The position numbers and the translations under genes were made by a program. A model generated the notes under the pieces. The model made no database searches. It saw only the letters and a list, made by a program, of their open reading frames with translations, and was not told the DNA's origin. From an uncultured Pseudomonadota bacterium (lineage in GTDB: Bacteria; Pseudomonadota; Alphaproteobacteria; RF32; CAG-239), in the NCBI GenBank assembly GCA_949295395.1, contig CASFLB010000018.1, forward strand, positions 1 through 26,084: a stretch of 26,084 nt of DNA. Reading direction: 5' to 3'. Shown in pieces: positions 6,972 through 14,944 of the stretch; the first letter of the stretch is position 1, and the number at the start of each line of letters is the position of its first letter.

Positions 6972-8018
6972 TTAATTAGCGGCTTTGGTTTGAACATAGT
7001 TGAGTTTCATTAAAGCTAGAGAACTGCTTGACAGTTGTGATATTGCTTGATTAAAGCGAATGTTGATTTCAGCTAAAGAAATCCATTCTTGAAGAATCGG
7101 GTTTTGATCAATCATTTCCGGGGTGGCTCTCAATAAGGTTAAAGCTTGTTAAAAACGTCCGATATCAAATTCTTTTTGGGCTGCGTTTAATAAATCAGGC
7201 TGTCAGGCTAGGTCGTGTTGTGGTTGATTGGTGCGTTTTATTTGCACAACTTCTTGAAATTTCATGTTCAAGCGTTCTTTCCAATTCTTGTCTTTTATCT
7301 CTCGTTCTTGCTCTGCTTTTTCAACGATTTTATGAACTTTGGCAAATCTTTCTTGTAATTCTTGTTTGGTTGGAATTTTTTGGTGGGCTAACGAGGCGAT
7401 GGTTCTTACCGAGTTTTGCATTTGTACTTCTTGAACGGTTAGTTGAGAAAGCATTTCAGCCTCGTATTCAAAGCTGTTGCCTCTCTCAGCGCTGTCTTTT
7501 ATCATCATAACCGTTGATAAAATTAAGGCTCCTTGATCCGAGATTTTGGCTAAATTGTTTAGCCGTTCTTCAAGACGGTCAAGACGGTTAATTACACCCA
7601 TAATTGTTTCTTTATCGGCTTTGGTGTCTATGAGTGCGATATTTTGTTTTTCAAAATTTGATAAGCGCTCGTTTAATGCTTTTAAGTTTTCGCTGTTGTT
7701 GTTTTGCGGCAGAGGTCTTTTTTGAAGATTTTTTATTTGATTTTGCAAGCCGCTTATTTGTATTTCAAGTTCTTTTAGGCTGACTTGTTTGGCGGTGCTT
7801 ATTTCCGTGGTTGATTCAAAACGAGCCATGAGTTGTTGGAGAATCTCCGGCTTAATCCATAAACCGGCTATGACGGCCAAAAAGATAATCCATAAGGCTA
7901 TTCTTACCAAAAGGCGGTCATAGGTTTTAGCCGAGGCTTTTTCTTCTTTGTTTTCAGCCTCTTCGATAATCTCTTTTGCTTGAGAATCGGTTGATTTTAT
8001 TGATTTGTTTTTGCTCAT
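6972..8018 (-). pseudogene. Full Mic60-like frame with two in-frame stops in the C-terminal mitofilin domain
   Basis: The reading frame of the Mic60-like gene continues in register for 77 codons past its first stop, a TGA at 7205-7203. It passes through a TAA (7151-7149) before a final TAA at 6974-6972. The sequence beyond the first stop is plainly protein-like: QPDLLNAAQKEFDIGRF, stop, QALTLLRATPEMI, ILQEWISLAEI. It matches the expected layout of the alphaproteobacterial mitofilin C-terminal domain, with short helices and an x-A-L-x-x-L pattern ending in a helix after a Trp. No indel is needed. The simplest reading is two nonsense substitutions (for example CGA to TGA and CAA to TAA). The stops are followed by CAG and CAA respectively. 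Sequencing error or programmed readthrough cannot be excluded from this sequence alone. Confidence 0.7.
7203..8018 (-). CDS. Mic60/mitofilin homologue, C-terminally truncated by a stop
   Basis: The translatable part is 271 aa. It has a charged N terminus (1-35, rich in E and K), one transmembrane helix (about 36-55, LLVRIALWIIFLAVIAGLWI), and a long coiled coil (about 78-150). A helical segment follows, ending FQEVVQIKR, the point where the conserved mitofilin C-terminal motif begins. Alphaproteobacterial Mic60 proteins are inner-membrane proteins with a periplasmic coiled coil that shape membranes and contact the outer membrane; the C-terminal domain is needed for this in the family. Here a TGA cuts that domain off. 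The ATG has AAGGAT upstream. The gene is divergent from tsaD. In many alphaproteobacteria hemC and hemD lie between tsaD and this gene; they are absent here. Family call rests on architecture, C-terminal pattern and neighbourhood. Confidence 0.75.
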   Translation of the reverse strand: MSKNKSIKSTDSQAKEIIEEAENKEEKASAKTYDRLLVRIALWIIFLAVIAGLWIKPEILQQLMARFESTTEISTAKQVSLKELEIQISGLQNQIKNLQKRPLPQNNNSENLKALNERLSNFEKQNIALIDTKADKETIMGVINRLDRLEERLNNLAKISDQGALILSTVMMIKDSAERGNSFEYEAEMLSQLTVQEVQMQNSVRTIASLAHQKIPTKQELQERFAKVHKIVEKAEQEREIKDKNWKERLNMKFQEVVQIKRTNQPQHDLA

Positions 8019-8028
8019 TGTAAAATCC

Positions 8029-8059
8029 TTGTCATCTGTCTTTTTCTAGTGTATATAAT
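8029..8059 (+). promoter_or_regulatory. Putative promoter of tsaD-nth
   Basis: TTGTCA (8029-8034) is followed at 17 bp by TATATA (8052-8057), and at 19 bp by an exact TATAAT (8054-8059). Either register would start transcription about 40 nt before the tsaD ATG. The same 89-bp region must serve the divergent Mic60-like gene, whose promoter I could not place. Confidence 0.45.
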
Positions 8060-8107
8060 CTTAAAAGATTTAATTAAAACTGCAATACTATATTTTGGAA
8101 TATACAA

Positions 8108-9184
8108 ATGATTGTTTTAGGTATTGAGAGTAGCTGTGATGAAACGGCTGCCGCTGTCGTTTCTGATGATCGCGAGATTTTGGGCGAGGTTGTACTCTCA
8201 CAAGAAGAACATAAAAAATTTGGCGGCGTGGTGCCGGAGGTGGCGGCTCGCGCCCATTTGGAACATATTGATGAAATTATTGAGCTCACATTAAAAAAAG
8301 CCGGCGTTAAACCTCAAGAACTTGATGCGATTGCGGCCTCTTCCGGTCCGGGGCTTATCGGTGGCGTGGTGGTTGGTGTTATGGCCGCTAAGGCTTTGGC
8401 TTTGGCTTTGAATAAACCGTTTATAGCTGTTAATCACCTTGAAGGTCATGCCTTGACAGCGCGCTTAACCGCCGGTGTTACTTATCCTTATTTGCTGTTG
8501 TTGGTTTCAGGCGGGCATTGTCAGATTTTGGTGGTGAAAGATGTCGGACAATTTGAACGTCTTGGAACAACGATTGATGACGCGGCTGGTGAGGCTTTTG
8601 ATAAAGTCGCGAAAATGCTTAATTTGGGCTATCCCGGTGGACCTATGATTGAAAAACTGGCTGACCAAGGAAATGAGAATCGCTTCTCTCTTCCTCATCC
8701 GTTACAGAATTCCGGTGATTTAAATCTTTCTTTCTCCGGTCTTAAAACAGCCGTGCGGAAGATTATCGAATCTTATTCTCCCGATGGAAAAGTGGAACAT
8801 GCTATTTTGCCAAAGCAAGATGTGGCAGATATTTGTGCTTGTTTTCAAAAAACAGCAACCGAGTGTTTAATCATTAAACTGGAGAAAGCCATAAAATATT
8901 TCAAAGCAAATTATCCTGAAGGAAACGACCTTGTTGTTGCCGGTGGGGTGGCTGCAAATTCATATTTGCGTGCGGCTCTTGAGCGTTTGGCGAAGAATAA
9001 TAATTTGACGTTTGCCGCACCGCCTATTCGTTATTGTACCGATAACGGTGTGATGATTGCCTGGGCAGGGTTAGAGCGTTTTCAAAAAGGGTTGACTAAT
9101 TCTTTGGACTTTAAGCCGCGTCCGCGCTGGCCTTTAGATGAAAATGCCCCCAAAGCGGCCGGTGCCGGCGGAGTGAAAGCCTGA
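8108..9184 (+). CDS. tsaD: tRNA N6-adenosine threonylcarbamoyltransferase TsaD
   Basis: TsaD transfers the threonylcarbamoyl group from TC-AMP to A37 of ANN-decoding tRNAs, working with TsaB and TsaE. The 358-aa protein starts with the family hallmark MIVLGIESSCDETAAAVV. It has the metal-binding pair H110 and H114 in VNHLEGHALTARL, the LLLVSGGHCQ nucleotide-binding turn, DDAAGEAFDKVAKMLNLGYPGG, SFSGLKTAV, and near the C terminus VAGGVAANSYLR and YCTDNGVMIAWAG. Length is slightly above the E. coli protein because of a short Ala/Gly-rich tail. Its TGA overlaps the nth ATG (TGATG), so the two are translationally coupled. A weak GGA ribosome-binding site precedes the ATG. Confidence 0.97.
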   Translation: MIVLGIESSCDETAAAVVSDDREILGEVVLSQEEHKKFGGVVPEVAARAHLEHIDEIIELTLKKAGVKPQELDAIAASSGPGLIGGVVVGVMAAKALALALNKPFIAVNHLEGHALTARLTAGVTYPYLLLLVSGGHCQILVVKDVGQFERLGTTIDDAAGEAFDKVAKMLNLGYPGGPMIEKLADQGNENRFSLPHPLQNSGDLNLSFSGLKTAVRKIIESYSPDGKVEHAILPKQDVADICACFQKTATECLIIKLEKAIKYFKANYPEGNDLVVAGGVAANSYLRAALERLAKNNNLTFAAPPIRYCTDNGVMIAWAGLERFQKGLTNSLDFKPRPRWPLDENAPKAAGAGGVKA

Positions 9185-9819
9185 TGCGCAACAAAAAAGA
9201 AATTCTTGATATTATGGAGGTGTTTAACAAGCTTGACCCGAATCCACGGTGTGAGCTTAATTTTCATAATGCTTATACGTTGTTGGTGGCGGTTGTGCTC
9301 TCGGCGCAGTCAACTGATAAAGGCGTTAATCGCGCGACAGAATCGTTGTTCAAAATTGCCGATACGCCGCAGAAAATGCTTTCTCTTGGTTTGGAAAACT
9401 TAAAATCTTATATCAAAACCATCGGTCTTTATAATAACAAAGCCAAAAATATTATCGCGCTTTCTCAAGAGTTGGTGGAAAAATATAACTCTGAAGTTCC
9501 GGCGAATCGTGAGGCTTTAGAAAATCTATCAGGTGTGGGGCGAAAAACGGCTAATGTGGTGCTTAATGTGTGGTTTAATCAGCCGACCTTGGCGGTGGAT
9601 ACCCATGTTTTTCGAATTGCTCATCGGCTTGATTTTAGCCAAGGGAAAACGCCGCTTGAGGTTGAAAAAGATTTGCTTTCCGTTCTGCCGGATAGTTATG
9701 TTAAAAATGCTAATCACTGGTTGGTGCTTTTTGGGCGTTATATTTGCAAAGCGCAGAAGCCCGATTGTGACAAATGTCCGATTAAAGAATTTTGTTATTC
9801 ATCCGATAAACGGATATGA
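9184..9819 (+). CDS. nth: Endonuclease III (DNA glycosylase/AP lyase)
   Basis: Nth removes oxidised pyrimidines and cleaves the abasic site by beta-elimination. The 211-aa protein has the helix-hairpin-helix LSGVGRKTANVVL (about 115-127) with catalytic Lys121, and the catalytic Asp139 in AVDTHVFRIAHRL. The 4Fe-4S cluster ligands are C188, C195, C198 and C204 in the pattern C-x6-C-x2-C-x5-C. The N-terminal VVLSAQSTDKGVN block is also diagnostic. All key residues are present and the length is standard. It begins inside the tsaD stop codon and ends at a strong terminator, so tsaD-nth forms a two-gene unit. Confidence 0.97.
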   Translation: MRNKKEILDIMEVFNKLDPNPRCELNFHNAYTLLVAVVLSAQSTDKGVNRATESLFKIADTPQKMLSLGLENLKSYIKTIGLYNNKAKNIIALSQELVEKYNSEVPANREALENLSGVGRKTANVVLNVWFNQPTLAVDTHVFRIAHRLDFSQGKTPLEVEKDLLSVLPDSYVKNANHWLVLFGRYICKAQKPDCDKCPIKEFCYSSDKRI

Positions 9820-9821
9820 AA

Positions 9822-9847
9822 AAAGGAAGGTTTTTAACCTTCCTTTT
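9822..9847. terminator. Bidirectional terminator between nth and the convergent unknown gene
   Basis: Perfect 9-bp arms AAAGGAAGG (9822-9830) and CCTTCCTTT (9838-9846) flank a 7-nt loop. The arms themselves contribute A and T tracts. It sits between the nth stop (9819) and the stop of the minus-strand gene (9853), which suits use in both directions. Confidence 0.88.
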
Positions 9848-9852
9848 GTTGC

Positions 9853-10599
9853 TTAGCGTTTTGCAAAGAAGTCAATCAATTCACCGACAGTTTTCTTGTT
9901 GCAGTCAAAGTCTTTGGGAAGCATTTTGTTGAAAGTGTCTTCCAGCCAGAAGATGATGACATAATAGTCGTCTTTTCCAACAGAGCCTTCGCAGGGATGT
10001 AAGATTATGACTTTATCGGTTTCTTTTATCTCTTCCAGTTTGACGCCACAAGATTCAGCCAAATACTCTTTAACTCGTTTGCGGGAAATTTGTTGTTCTT
10101 GCTTCTTTTTCCATGTTTCGATGAAAGACGGAGTTGTGCGTGCGATTATTTTAGAAATCTTGCGGTCTTGTCTTTCCGAGAAGTAGTCGGCAATGTCTTC
10201 AATTGTGACAACCTCGTCTTCATCGCAAAATTCTTCTAAGTAGCGCAACGGAGCGTCGCAATCTTGAGTAATTTTACTACCGGTGTAGGCTTCAAGAGTT
10301 TCAACCAAATCTATCAAGGTTTCTCGCATGATACGACCACCGGAAATGTTGTCTTCTTTTTTGACACAGGCAACGTTTTCAAACAAGCGAAGTGTTTGCT
10401 TTTTGTGTAAGCGTGGGAACTCTTTGATAGTGTCGGCCAGTTCAGAAATCAAAATTGCTCTTCTTAAGGCATAGAGTTTTTGAGTGTTTTCTTTGCCGAG
10501 CAGAGGTTCAACCGCTTCAACAAATTCCTTCTTTTTGATAACAGAGATTGTCTTGTTTTCGACTTCTTTGTACTTTGATAATAATTCTTGTAATTCCAT
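9853..10599 (-). CDS. Unknown protein with an acyl-carrier-protein-like C-terminal domain
   Basis: I do not recognise the family. The 248-aa protein is soluble, charged and predicted mostly helical. Residues about 1-165 have no motif I can name. The last 73 residues look like an acyl-carrier-protein fold: VKEYLAESCGVKLEEI resembles ACP helix I and its following loop, FWLEDTFNKMLP resembles the ALEDEFxxxIP helix, and KTVGELIDFF resembles the TVGDLVDYI end. The DSL motif with its phosphopantetheine-attachment Ser is not visible; that position reads GKDDYY. If ACP-like, it would not carry the prosthetic group. The ATG lacks a recognisable Shine-Dalgarno sequence (ACAATAATT precedes it). It lies downstream of rsmA, separated by a hairpin, and may be transcribed on its own. 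Confidence 0.75.
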   Translation of the reverse strand: MELQELLSKYKEVENKTISVIKKKEFVEAVEPLLGKENTQKLYALRRAILISELADTIKEFPRLHKKQTLRLFENVACVKKEDNISGGRIMRETLIDLVETLEAYTGSKITQDCDAPLRYLEEFCDEDEVVTIEDIADYFSERQDRKISKIIARTTPSFIETWKKKQEQQISRKRVKEYLAESCGVKLEEIKETDKVIILHPCEGSVGKDDYYVIIFWLEDTFNKMLPKDFDCNKKTVGELIDFFAKR

Positions 10600-10619
10600 A
10601 ATTATTGTTTTTTTTATGA

Positions 10620-11501
10620 TTAATAAATAAGTGAAATAATAAATTTAACGTGCAGAAGGTAGCACGTTTTATTCTTTTTTGCAAGAATTTTTTTTGTCAA
10701 TTTGTAAAAAAATATTCCTAACGAAGCTAATTTTTCTGAAATTCCGTTGATTGACTTTAAACTTTGACGAACCATTTTGCGCCGCTGGCTAAAGGCTAAA
10801 GTGGTTAAATGTTCCAGCTTTTTGAGTTCTTGGGCATTAGGTCTGTTTTCTAATGGGCGGAACAATAAAACGCTCGACCATATCTTGGGTGCCGGTGTGA
10901 AACAGTTTGGATTCAAATCCATCAATTTTTCAATTTTGCAATTTAACTGCGATAGAATCGATAAACGGCCATAGTCTTTGGTGTTTATCGGAGCCATAAT
11001 TCTTTCCGCAACCTCTTTTTGGAACATTAGTGTTAGACTCTCAAAATGTTCGATATCTTTTAACCAACCGGTCAGTAAGGGAACAGACACATTGTAGGGC
11101 AAATTACTGATTATATGACGTGGTGCTTCATCTCTGTTTTTGATATCAATTGTTAAAGCGTCGCCATTGATAATTTCCAGTCTGTTCTTAAACCGCGCTT
11201 GCAAGTCTTCCATAATGCTAATACAGCGGTCATCCATTTCAATAACCGTTAATTTTTTAGGGTCTTGTCTTAGAATGGAGCGTGTCAATCCTCCGGGGCC
11301 AGGGCCAATCTCATAGATGTTATCACCGGCAAAAGAATCCTTATTTTGCTTTTCTAAAGAAAGGCGAATGATTTTGTCGGTGATGTTTCTATCCAATAAA
11401 AAGTTTTGGCCTAAGGCTTTTTTTGCCAGTAATCCGTGCGCTTCAACCGTTACACGCAGGCTTGGCAGGCTGTCTATGATTTCAGCGGCCGCTAACCCCA
11501 T
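10620..11501 (-). CDS. rsmA: 16S rRNA dimethyladenosine transferase RsmA (KsgA), aberrant C-terminal tail
   Basis: RsmA dimethylates two adjacent adenosines in the 3'-terminal helix of 16S rRNA during small-subunit maturation. The protein shows KKALGQNFLLD, the SAM-binding IYEIGPGPGGLT, IEMDDRC, INGDAL, the catalytic SNLPYNVSVPLL, and the C-terminal AFSQRRKMVRQSLKS, all typical. The start is supported by GAGGAT, about 8 nt upstream, and by its position 3 nt after the surA stop. From about residue 264 the expected ending (the family has a RAExLS-type helix there) is replaced by about 30 residues rich in K, F and I. That stretch is translated from AT-rich DNA that also contains a hairpin and a TTGACA box. 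The tail may be a decayed end or the result of a small frameshift near the seven-T run on the coding strand. In related genomes pdxA often sits between surA and rsmA; it is missing. Confidence 0.92.
   Translation of the reverse strand: MGLAAAEIIDSLPSLRVTVEAHGLLAKKALGQNFLLDRNITDKIIRLSLEKQNKDSFAGDNIYEIGPGPGGLTRSILRQDPKKLTVIEMDDRCISIMEDLQARFKNRLEIINGDALTIDIKNRDEAPRHIISNLPYNVSVPLLTGWLKDIEHFESLTLMFQKEVAERIMAPINTKDYGRLSILSQLNCKIEKLMDLNPNCFTPAPKIWSSVLLFRPLENRPNAQELKKLEHLTTLAFSQRRKMVRQSLKSINGISEKLASLGIFFYKLTKKILAKKNKTCYLLHVKFIISLIY
10647..10668. terminator. Hairpin inside the 3' tail of rsmA, possible terminator
   Basis: Perfect 7-bp arms AACGTGC (10647-10653) and GCACGTT (10662-10668) with an 8-nt loop. 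On the minus strand it is followed by AAATTTATTATTT, a poor terminator tract; on the plus strand by TTATTCTTTTTT, a better one. It lies within the last codons of the annotated rsmA frame, where a terminator would not be expected unless the true coding sequence stops earlier. Confidence 0.5.
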
Positions 11502-11504
11502 CTC

Positions 11505-12584
11505 TTATCCTCGGAATTCAATAACCGCTTTTTGGCGGAGTTGTTGAATGTATTTGGTTGCTGTTGTATCAAGCAACTGATTTTCAAGAAATTGTCTAAT
11601 CTCTTTTTCTGTCGGCATATGTTTGTTTGCGCTGGGGTTGTAAACTTGTCCAAGTCTCATGATGTAATAGTCTTCACCTACTTTTATTGGTTCTGAAATT
11701 TCACCGGCTTTTAGCTTCTTGACGGCTTGTTGCAATGGTTCACTTAACGAATCGATGTTTATCCATCCTAACTGGCCACCGGCAGAGGCTGTCGGACTCT
11801 CCGAAAACTGAAACGCGTAGTATTCGAAACGAGGATCATTTTTTAGGGCTTCTGATATTTCGTTGACGCGTGCTTTGTTCTTGGCGCTGATGAATATTTC
11901 TGATAACTGATATTTTGACGTTGAGAAGTCTTTTTTGGCGTTGGCTAATTCTTGTTCGACATCTTTGTTGCTGATTCCTCCTTCTTGTTCTACTTTTTGA
12001 CGAATCAGTCTTATCCAAGCTAAGTCGGCTTTCATTTGTTCTCTGAAGGCTTTTTCTGATACACCATATTCTTTCAAAATATTTTTCATTTTGCCTTTGC
12101 CGATTTTGTTGCCGGTTTCAAAATTTGAAATCGAATCGTCAATCTCGGCTTCGGTTATTTTGATCCCATTCTTTTCGGCTTCCTGAACTTTTAGTTTTTC
12201 ATCAATTGTTGAACTCAAAACTCTTTGATAAATGACTGCCTTGTTTTCGTTATTTACCGGAATTTGGCTGCTCATGATGAAAGCTTTAACGCGGTCATCT
12301 AAATCTTCACTCGAAATGATGTCGCCGTTAACAACCGCAACAATCTTTACTGCACTGCTTTTTATTGGCGATAAACTCGGTGCCGCCTTTTTTTCAACGG
12401 CTTGCGTCATATTTTGTGGGCTGCGGAATACTTTCGATTTTGTTGGTTCTTCTTCAGTTACTGCGCTCGCTGTGCTGCCTTCTCTATCTGAGGACAGTCG
12501 CGGGTCTATGGATGAAAAGTCAAAGGCATTTGCATTGCTTAAGCTCAAAAGTAACGCCGTTATCGAAAGTATTTGTTTTTTCAT
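11505..12584 (-). CDS. surA: Periplasmic chaperone/peptidyl-prolyl isomerase SurA
   Basis: SurA escorts unfolded outer-membrane proteins, including LptD, across the periplasm. The 359-aa protein has a signal peptide (MKKQILSITALLLSLSNANA, cleaved before FDF) and a low-complexity linker of about 55 residues. The SurA N-terminal chaperone domain follows (about 80-215, starting IVAVVNGDIISSEDLDDR). One parvulin domain spans about 223-318 (YQLSEIFISA, ASAGGQLGWI, LKAGEISEPIKVGEDYYIMRL), then a C-terminal helix. E. coli SurA has two parvulin domains; a single one is common in alphaproteobacteria. The ATG has AAGGAAAA upstream. It is 14 nt after lptD, the gene of its main client, and 3 nt before rsmA. 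Confidence 0.92.
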   Translation of the reverse strand: MKKQILSITALLLSLSNANAFDFSSIDPRLSSDREGSTASAVTEEEPTKSKVFRSPQNMTQAVEKKAAPSLSPIKSSAVKIVAVVNGDIISSEDLDDRVKAFIMSSQIPVNNENKAVIYQRVLSSTIDEKLKVQEAEKNGIKITEAEIDDSISNFETGNKIGKGKMKNILKEYGVSEKAFREQMKADLAWIRLIRQKVEQEGGISNKDVEQELANAKKDFSTSKYQLSEIFISAKNKARVNEISEALKNDPRFEYYAFQFSESPTASAGGQLGWINIDSLSEPLQQAVKKLKAGEISEPIKVGEDYYIMRLGQVYNPSANKHMPTEKEIRQFLENQLLDTTATKYIQQLRQKAVIEFRG

Positions 12585-12598
12585 TCTATTTTCCTTTT

Positions 12599-14944
12599 CT
12601 ATTCTGAACCGATTTGTCCAAGTGTTTTAAACAGGAATGTCGCTGTATATTCATAATCATTATCATAATCTGATGTATCATAGTTATAGCGCTTAATGTT
12701 TAAAATAAACTTCATACATTCGTCTTCGTAAATTGCTGAACCACCATATTCAAGAGACTTATCTATGTCTGCCAGGTCTTGACGATTGTAGAGGCGTAGA
12801 GTCCAATCTCTGGTTAAACCAAGATTTAACGCTGTGTATAGTTCTTGGCGTTCACGGTAGCCCTGAATGGCTGAGTTCGGGTTGTTTTGTAAGTAAATGT
12901 ATGATACGTATAATCTCATCATACTCGGGCCAAGGCCGGCCGTTAATTCATTGTAGTTGAAGTTAAAGCTGTCTTTGTCTATCGTAAAGCGATAATTTAA
13001 ATCTAAATATTCGTTCGGTGTGGCGTTAATTCGGCCGACGTAGTCGCTGAAATAACTGCGTTGGTCAAGATATTCGCCAAAGCCTTCTGTTTTGCTGAAA
13101 CGATAGCTTTGAGCAATAAATGCTGAGGTGCGTCCCATGCGGTCGCCGTATGAACTCCAGTTTATGCCATAGCTGATACGGCTTCCCGAATCGTTTCGGT
13201 CGTATCCGGGGTAGCGGTCTAAATTTAATATATTGGTATCGTCAAATTCTATATCTTGGCTATCCTCGTTAGGAATTTTGTTGTCTTTATTGCCGCCGTT
13301 TGGTGCTAAGGCTGCAACAACAACCGGTTCAATAATTTGTCTTGAACTCTCTGTGGCTTTTACAAAAGGCAAACGCCATTCTATACCAATTTGTGGAAAT
13401 ACGCGTGCAACCGTGCCGGTAAACTCGTTTCCTTCTGCATTTACGTAGTTATCAATATAATATAAATCTGATTTTAAGGAGGCAACAAACTTATATTTTT
13501 CGCCGTATGGGCTGGTGTAGGGTAAGTTCCATGAATTTATCATGGTCAGGCGTTGGTCGCGAGCTGCGTCTTCTCGGTAGACGGAGGCCATGCTAAAGGT
13601 GTTTTTGAAGTAGGCTCCATAACTGTTCGAATCGCTGATGTTTTCATAGGTCATGACCGGCATAATAAAAGGTTTTTCTTCATCCGGTGATAGATTTATG
13701 TTGCTTATGAGTTTGTAGTAATAGGCGCTGATGTCGGCATAATCTCGGTTATCAAACATTTGAGCCCCAACATGTGAGGTTAACCACATATCGTCTTTTT
13801 GCGGCAAGGATATGTCTTTTAGATAATCTCGATCTGATACATATTTTACATCAGCGTTGCTGACCCATTTATCGTTTATTTCATTGCGGCCTTTGAAATA
13901 TAAATTGCCACGGTCTTCCTTTTCGCCATATTCGGGAAGGTTTAATCTTTTGTAATTTTTATTTCGGACTTCGGCATTAAGATAGGTTCCGCTGGTTTCC
14001 ATATATCCGCGTTCAAAGTATTTACGATATGTTCCGCCCCATAAAATGCCGCGGTCAGTCGTAAATGTCGGACTGAATAAGAAGTCTTGATGCTCATCAA
14101 TCGACCAATAATATTTCGGTGTTATGCTTTGTCCTAAATACTTGGTACTGCTGATGTTGGGAAATAAAAAGCCTGAACGACGTTTGACGCTTGGATCCGG
14201 ATGTGAGAAGTAGGGAGTGTAAAACACCGGAATTCCCTTTAGCTCAAGAAATGCGTTGTGATAGATGACATTTTGATTTTGAGCATCATGTGTGACGTCA
14301 AAGGCGTTTAGTTGCCATAGAGGACTTGAATTTTCGCACGAATCACAAGGGGTGTAGGTGGCATCTTCCATTTCTTTGTCGTTGTTGGCTAACCGGCGAA
14401 ATTTTTTGGCGGTTACTTTGGTCTCATCCGCCATGGTGACACGTACGTTGTCCATAAAACCTTTGGACATTTTATCGGTTAATTCTACGTAGTCCGAAAA
14501 GACAACATTGCCGGTTTCTTCAACTATGATGACGTTGCCGCTGGCTGTGACGACATCTGTAACTTGATTGTAAGTGACTTTGTCGGCAACAATCGTGATA
14601 TCTTCTCGTATGATATTTACGTTTCCAAGGGCCGTGATGGTTTGTTCTTGATTATCATTTATCATTTCATCGGCGCTAAAGAAAATGTCTTCAGAGCCTT
14701 TGTTTGCTGCGGCCTCTTGCGCGGTTTGAGAATCGAAAAATCCGGTTACGTTTATCGGTTGTATTTTGGCACTCGGTATGGTCTTTGTGCTACTGCGTGA
14801 GGTAACTTGTCCGGCAACGTATTGTTCCTCATATTCTCTTTGTTGGTCTTCCAAAAATTCGTCTTCATCGGCAGAAACTTTTGTTGGAAGTAACCCAAGG
14901 CCACAGAGTAAAACGGCGAAGAAAAGCTTATTTATGTTCGTCAT
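12599..14944 (-). CDS. lptD: LPS-assembly outer-membrane protein LptD
   Basis: LptD, with LptE, inserts lipopolysaccharide into the outer leaflet of the outer membrane. The 781-aa protein has a signal peptide (MTNINKLFFAVLLCGLGLLP, cleavage near VSA-DED) and an acidic linker. A periplasmic OstA/LptA-like beta-jellyroll follows (about 85-200, NVNIIREDITIVADKVTY and DYVELTDKM), then a beta-barrel. The alphaproteobacterial signature is present: a CDSC pair shortly before SPLWQL, then VFYTPYFSHPDPSVKRRSGFLFP. The barrel ends in alternating aromatic strands. Length is usual for the class. The ATG lies 17 nt inside the 3' end of lptF and has an excellent ribosome-binding site (AAGGAG), so translation is coupled. 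It implies that the organism makes LPS or a related glycolipid. Confidence 0.95.
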   Translation of the reverse strand: MTNINKLFFAVLLCGLGLLPTKVSADEDEFLEDQQREYEEQYVAGQVTSRSSTKTIPSAKIQPINVTGFFDSQTAQEAAANKGSEDIFFSADEMINDNQEQTITALGNVNIIREDITIVADKVTYNQVTDVVTASGNVIIVEETGNVVFSDYVELTDKMSKGFMDNVRVTMADETKVTAKKFRRLANNDKEMEDATYTPCDSCENSSPLWQLNAFDVTHDAQNQNVIYHNAFLELKGIPVFYTPYFSHPDPSVKRRSGFLFPNISSTKYLGQSITPKYYWSIDEHQDFLFSPTFTTDRGILWGGTYRKYFERGYMETSGTYLNAEVRNKNYKRLNLPEYGEKEDRGNLYFKGRNEINDKWVSNADVKYVSDRDYLKDISLPQKDDMWLTSHVGAQMFDNRDYADISAYYYKLISNINLSPDEEKPFIMPVMTYENISDSNSYGAYFKNTFSMASVYREDAARDQRLTMINSWNLPYTSPYGEKYKFVASLKSDLYYIDNYVNAEGNEFTGTVARVFPQIGIEWRLPFVKATESSRQIIEPVVVAALAPNGGNKDNKIPNEDSQDIEFDDTNILNLDRYPGYDRNDSGSRISYGINWSSYGDRMGRTSAFIAQSYRFSKTEGFGEYLDQRSYFSDYVGRINATPNEYLDLNYRFTIDKDSFNFNYNELTAGLGPSMMRLYVSYIYLQNNPNSAIQGYRERQELYTALNLGLTRDWTLRLYNRQDLADIDKSLEYGGSAIYEDECMKFILNIKRYNYDTSDYDNDYEYTATFLFKTLGQIGSE

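Noticed and set aside
7149..7205. Alternative genetic code in which TGA and TAA are sense codons.
   Set aside because: TGA, TAA and TAG all end intact, full-length genes here (for example mltA, smr and dnaQ), at the expected family lengths.
7220..7510. Plus-strand frame opposite the Mic60-like gene.
   Set aside because: Low-complexity Cys/Leu-rich product with no ribosome-binding site; a shadow of the coiled-coil coding strand.
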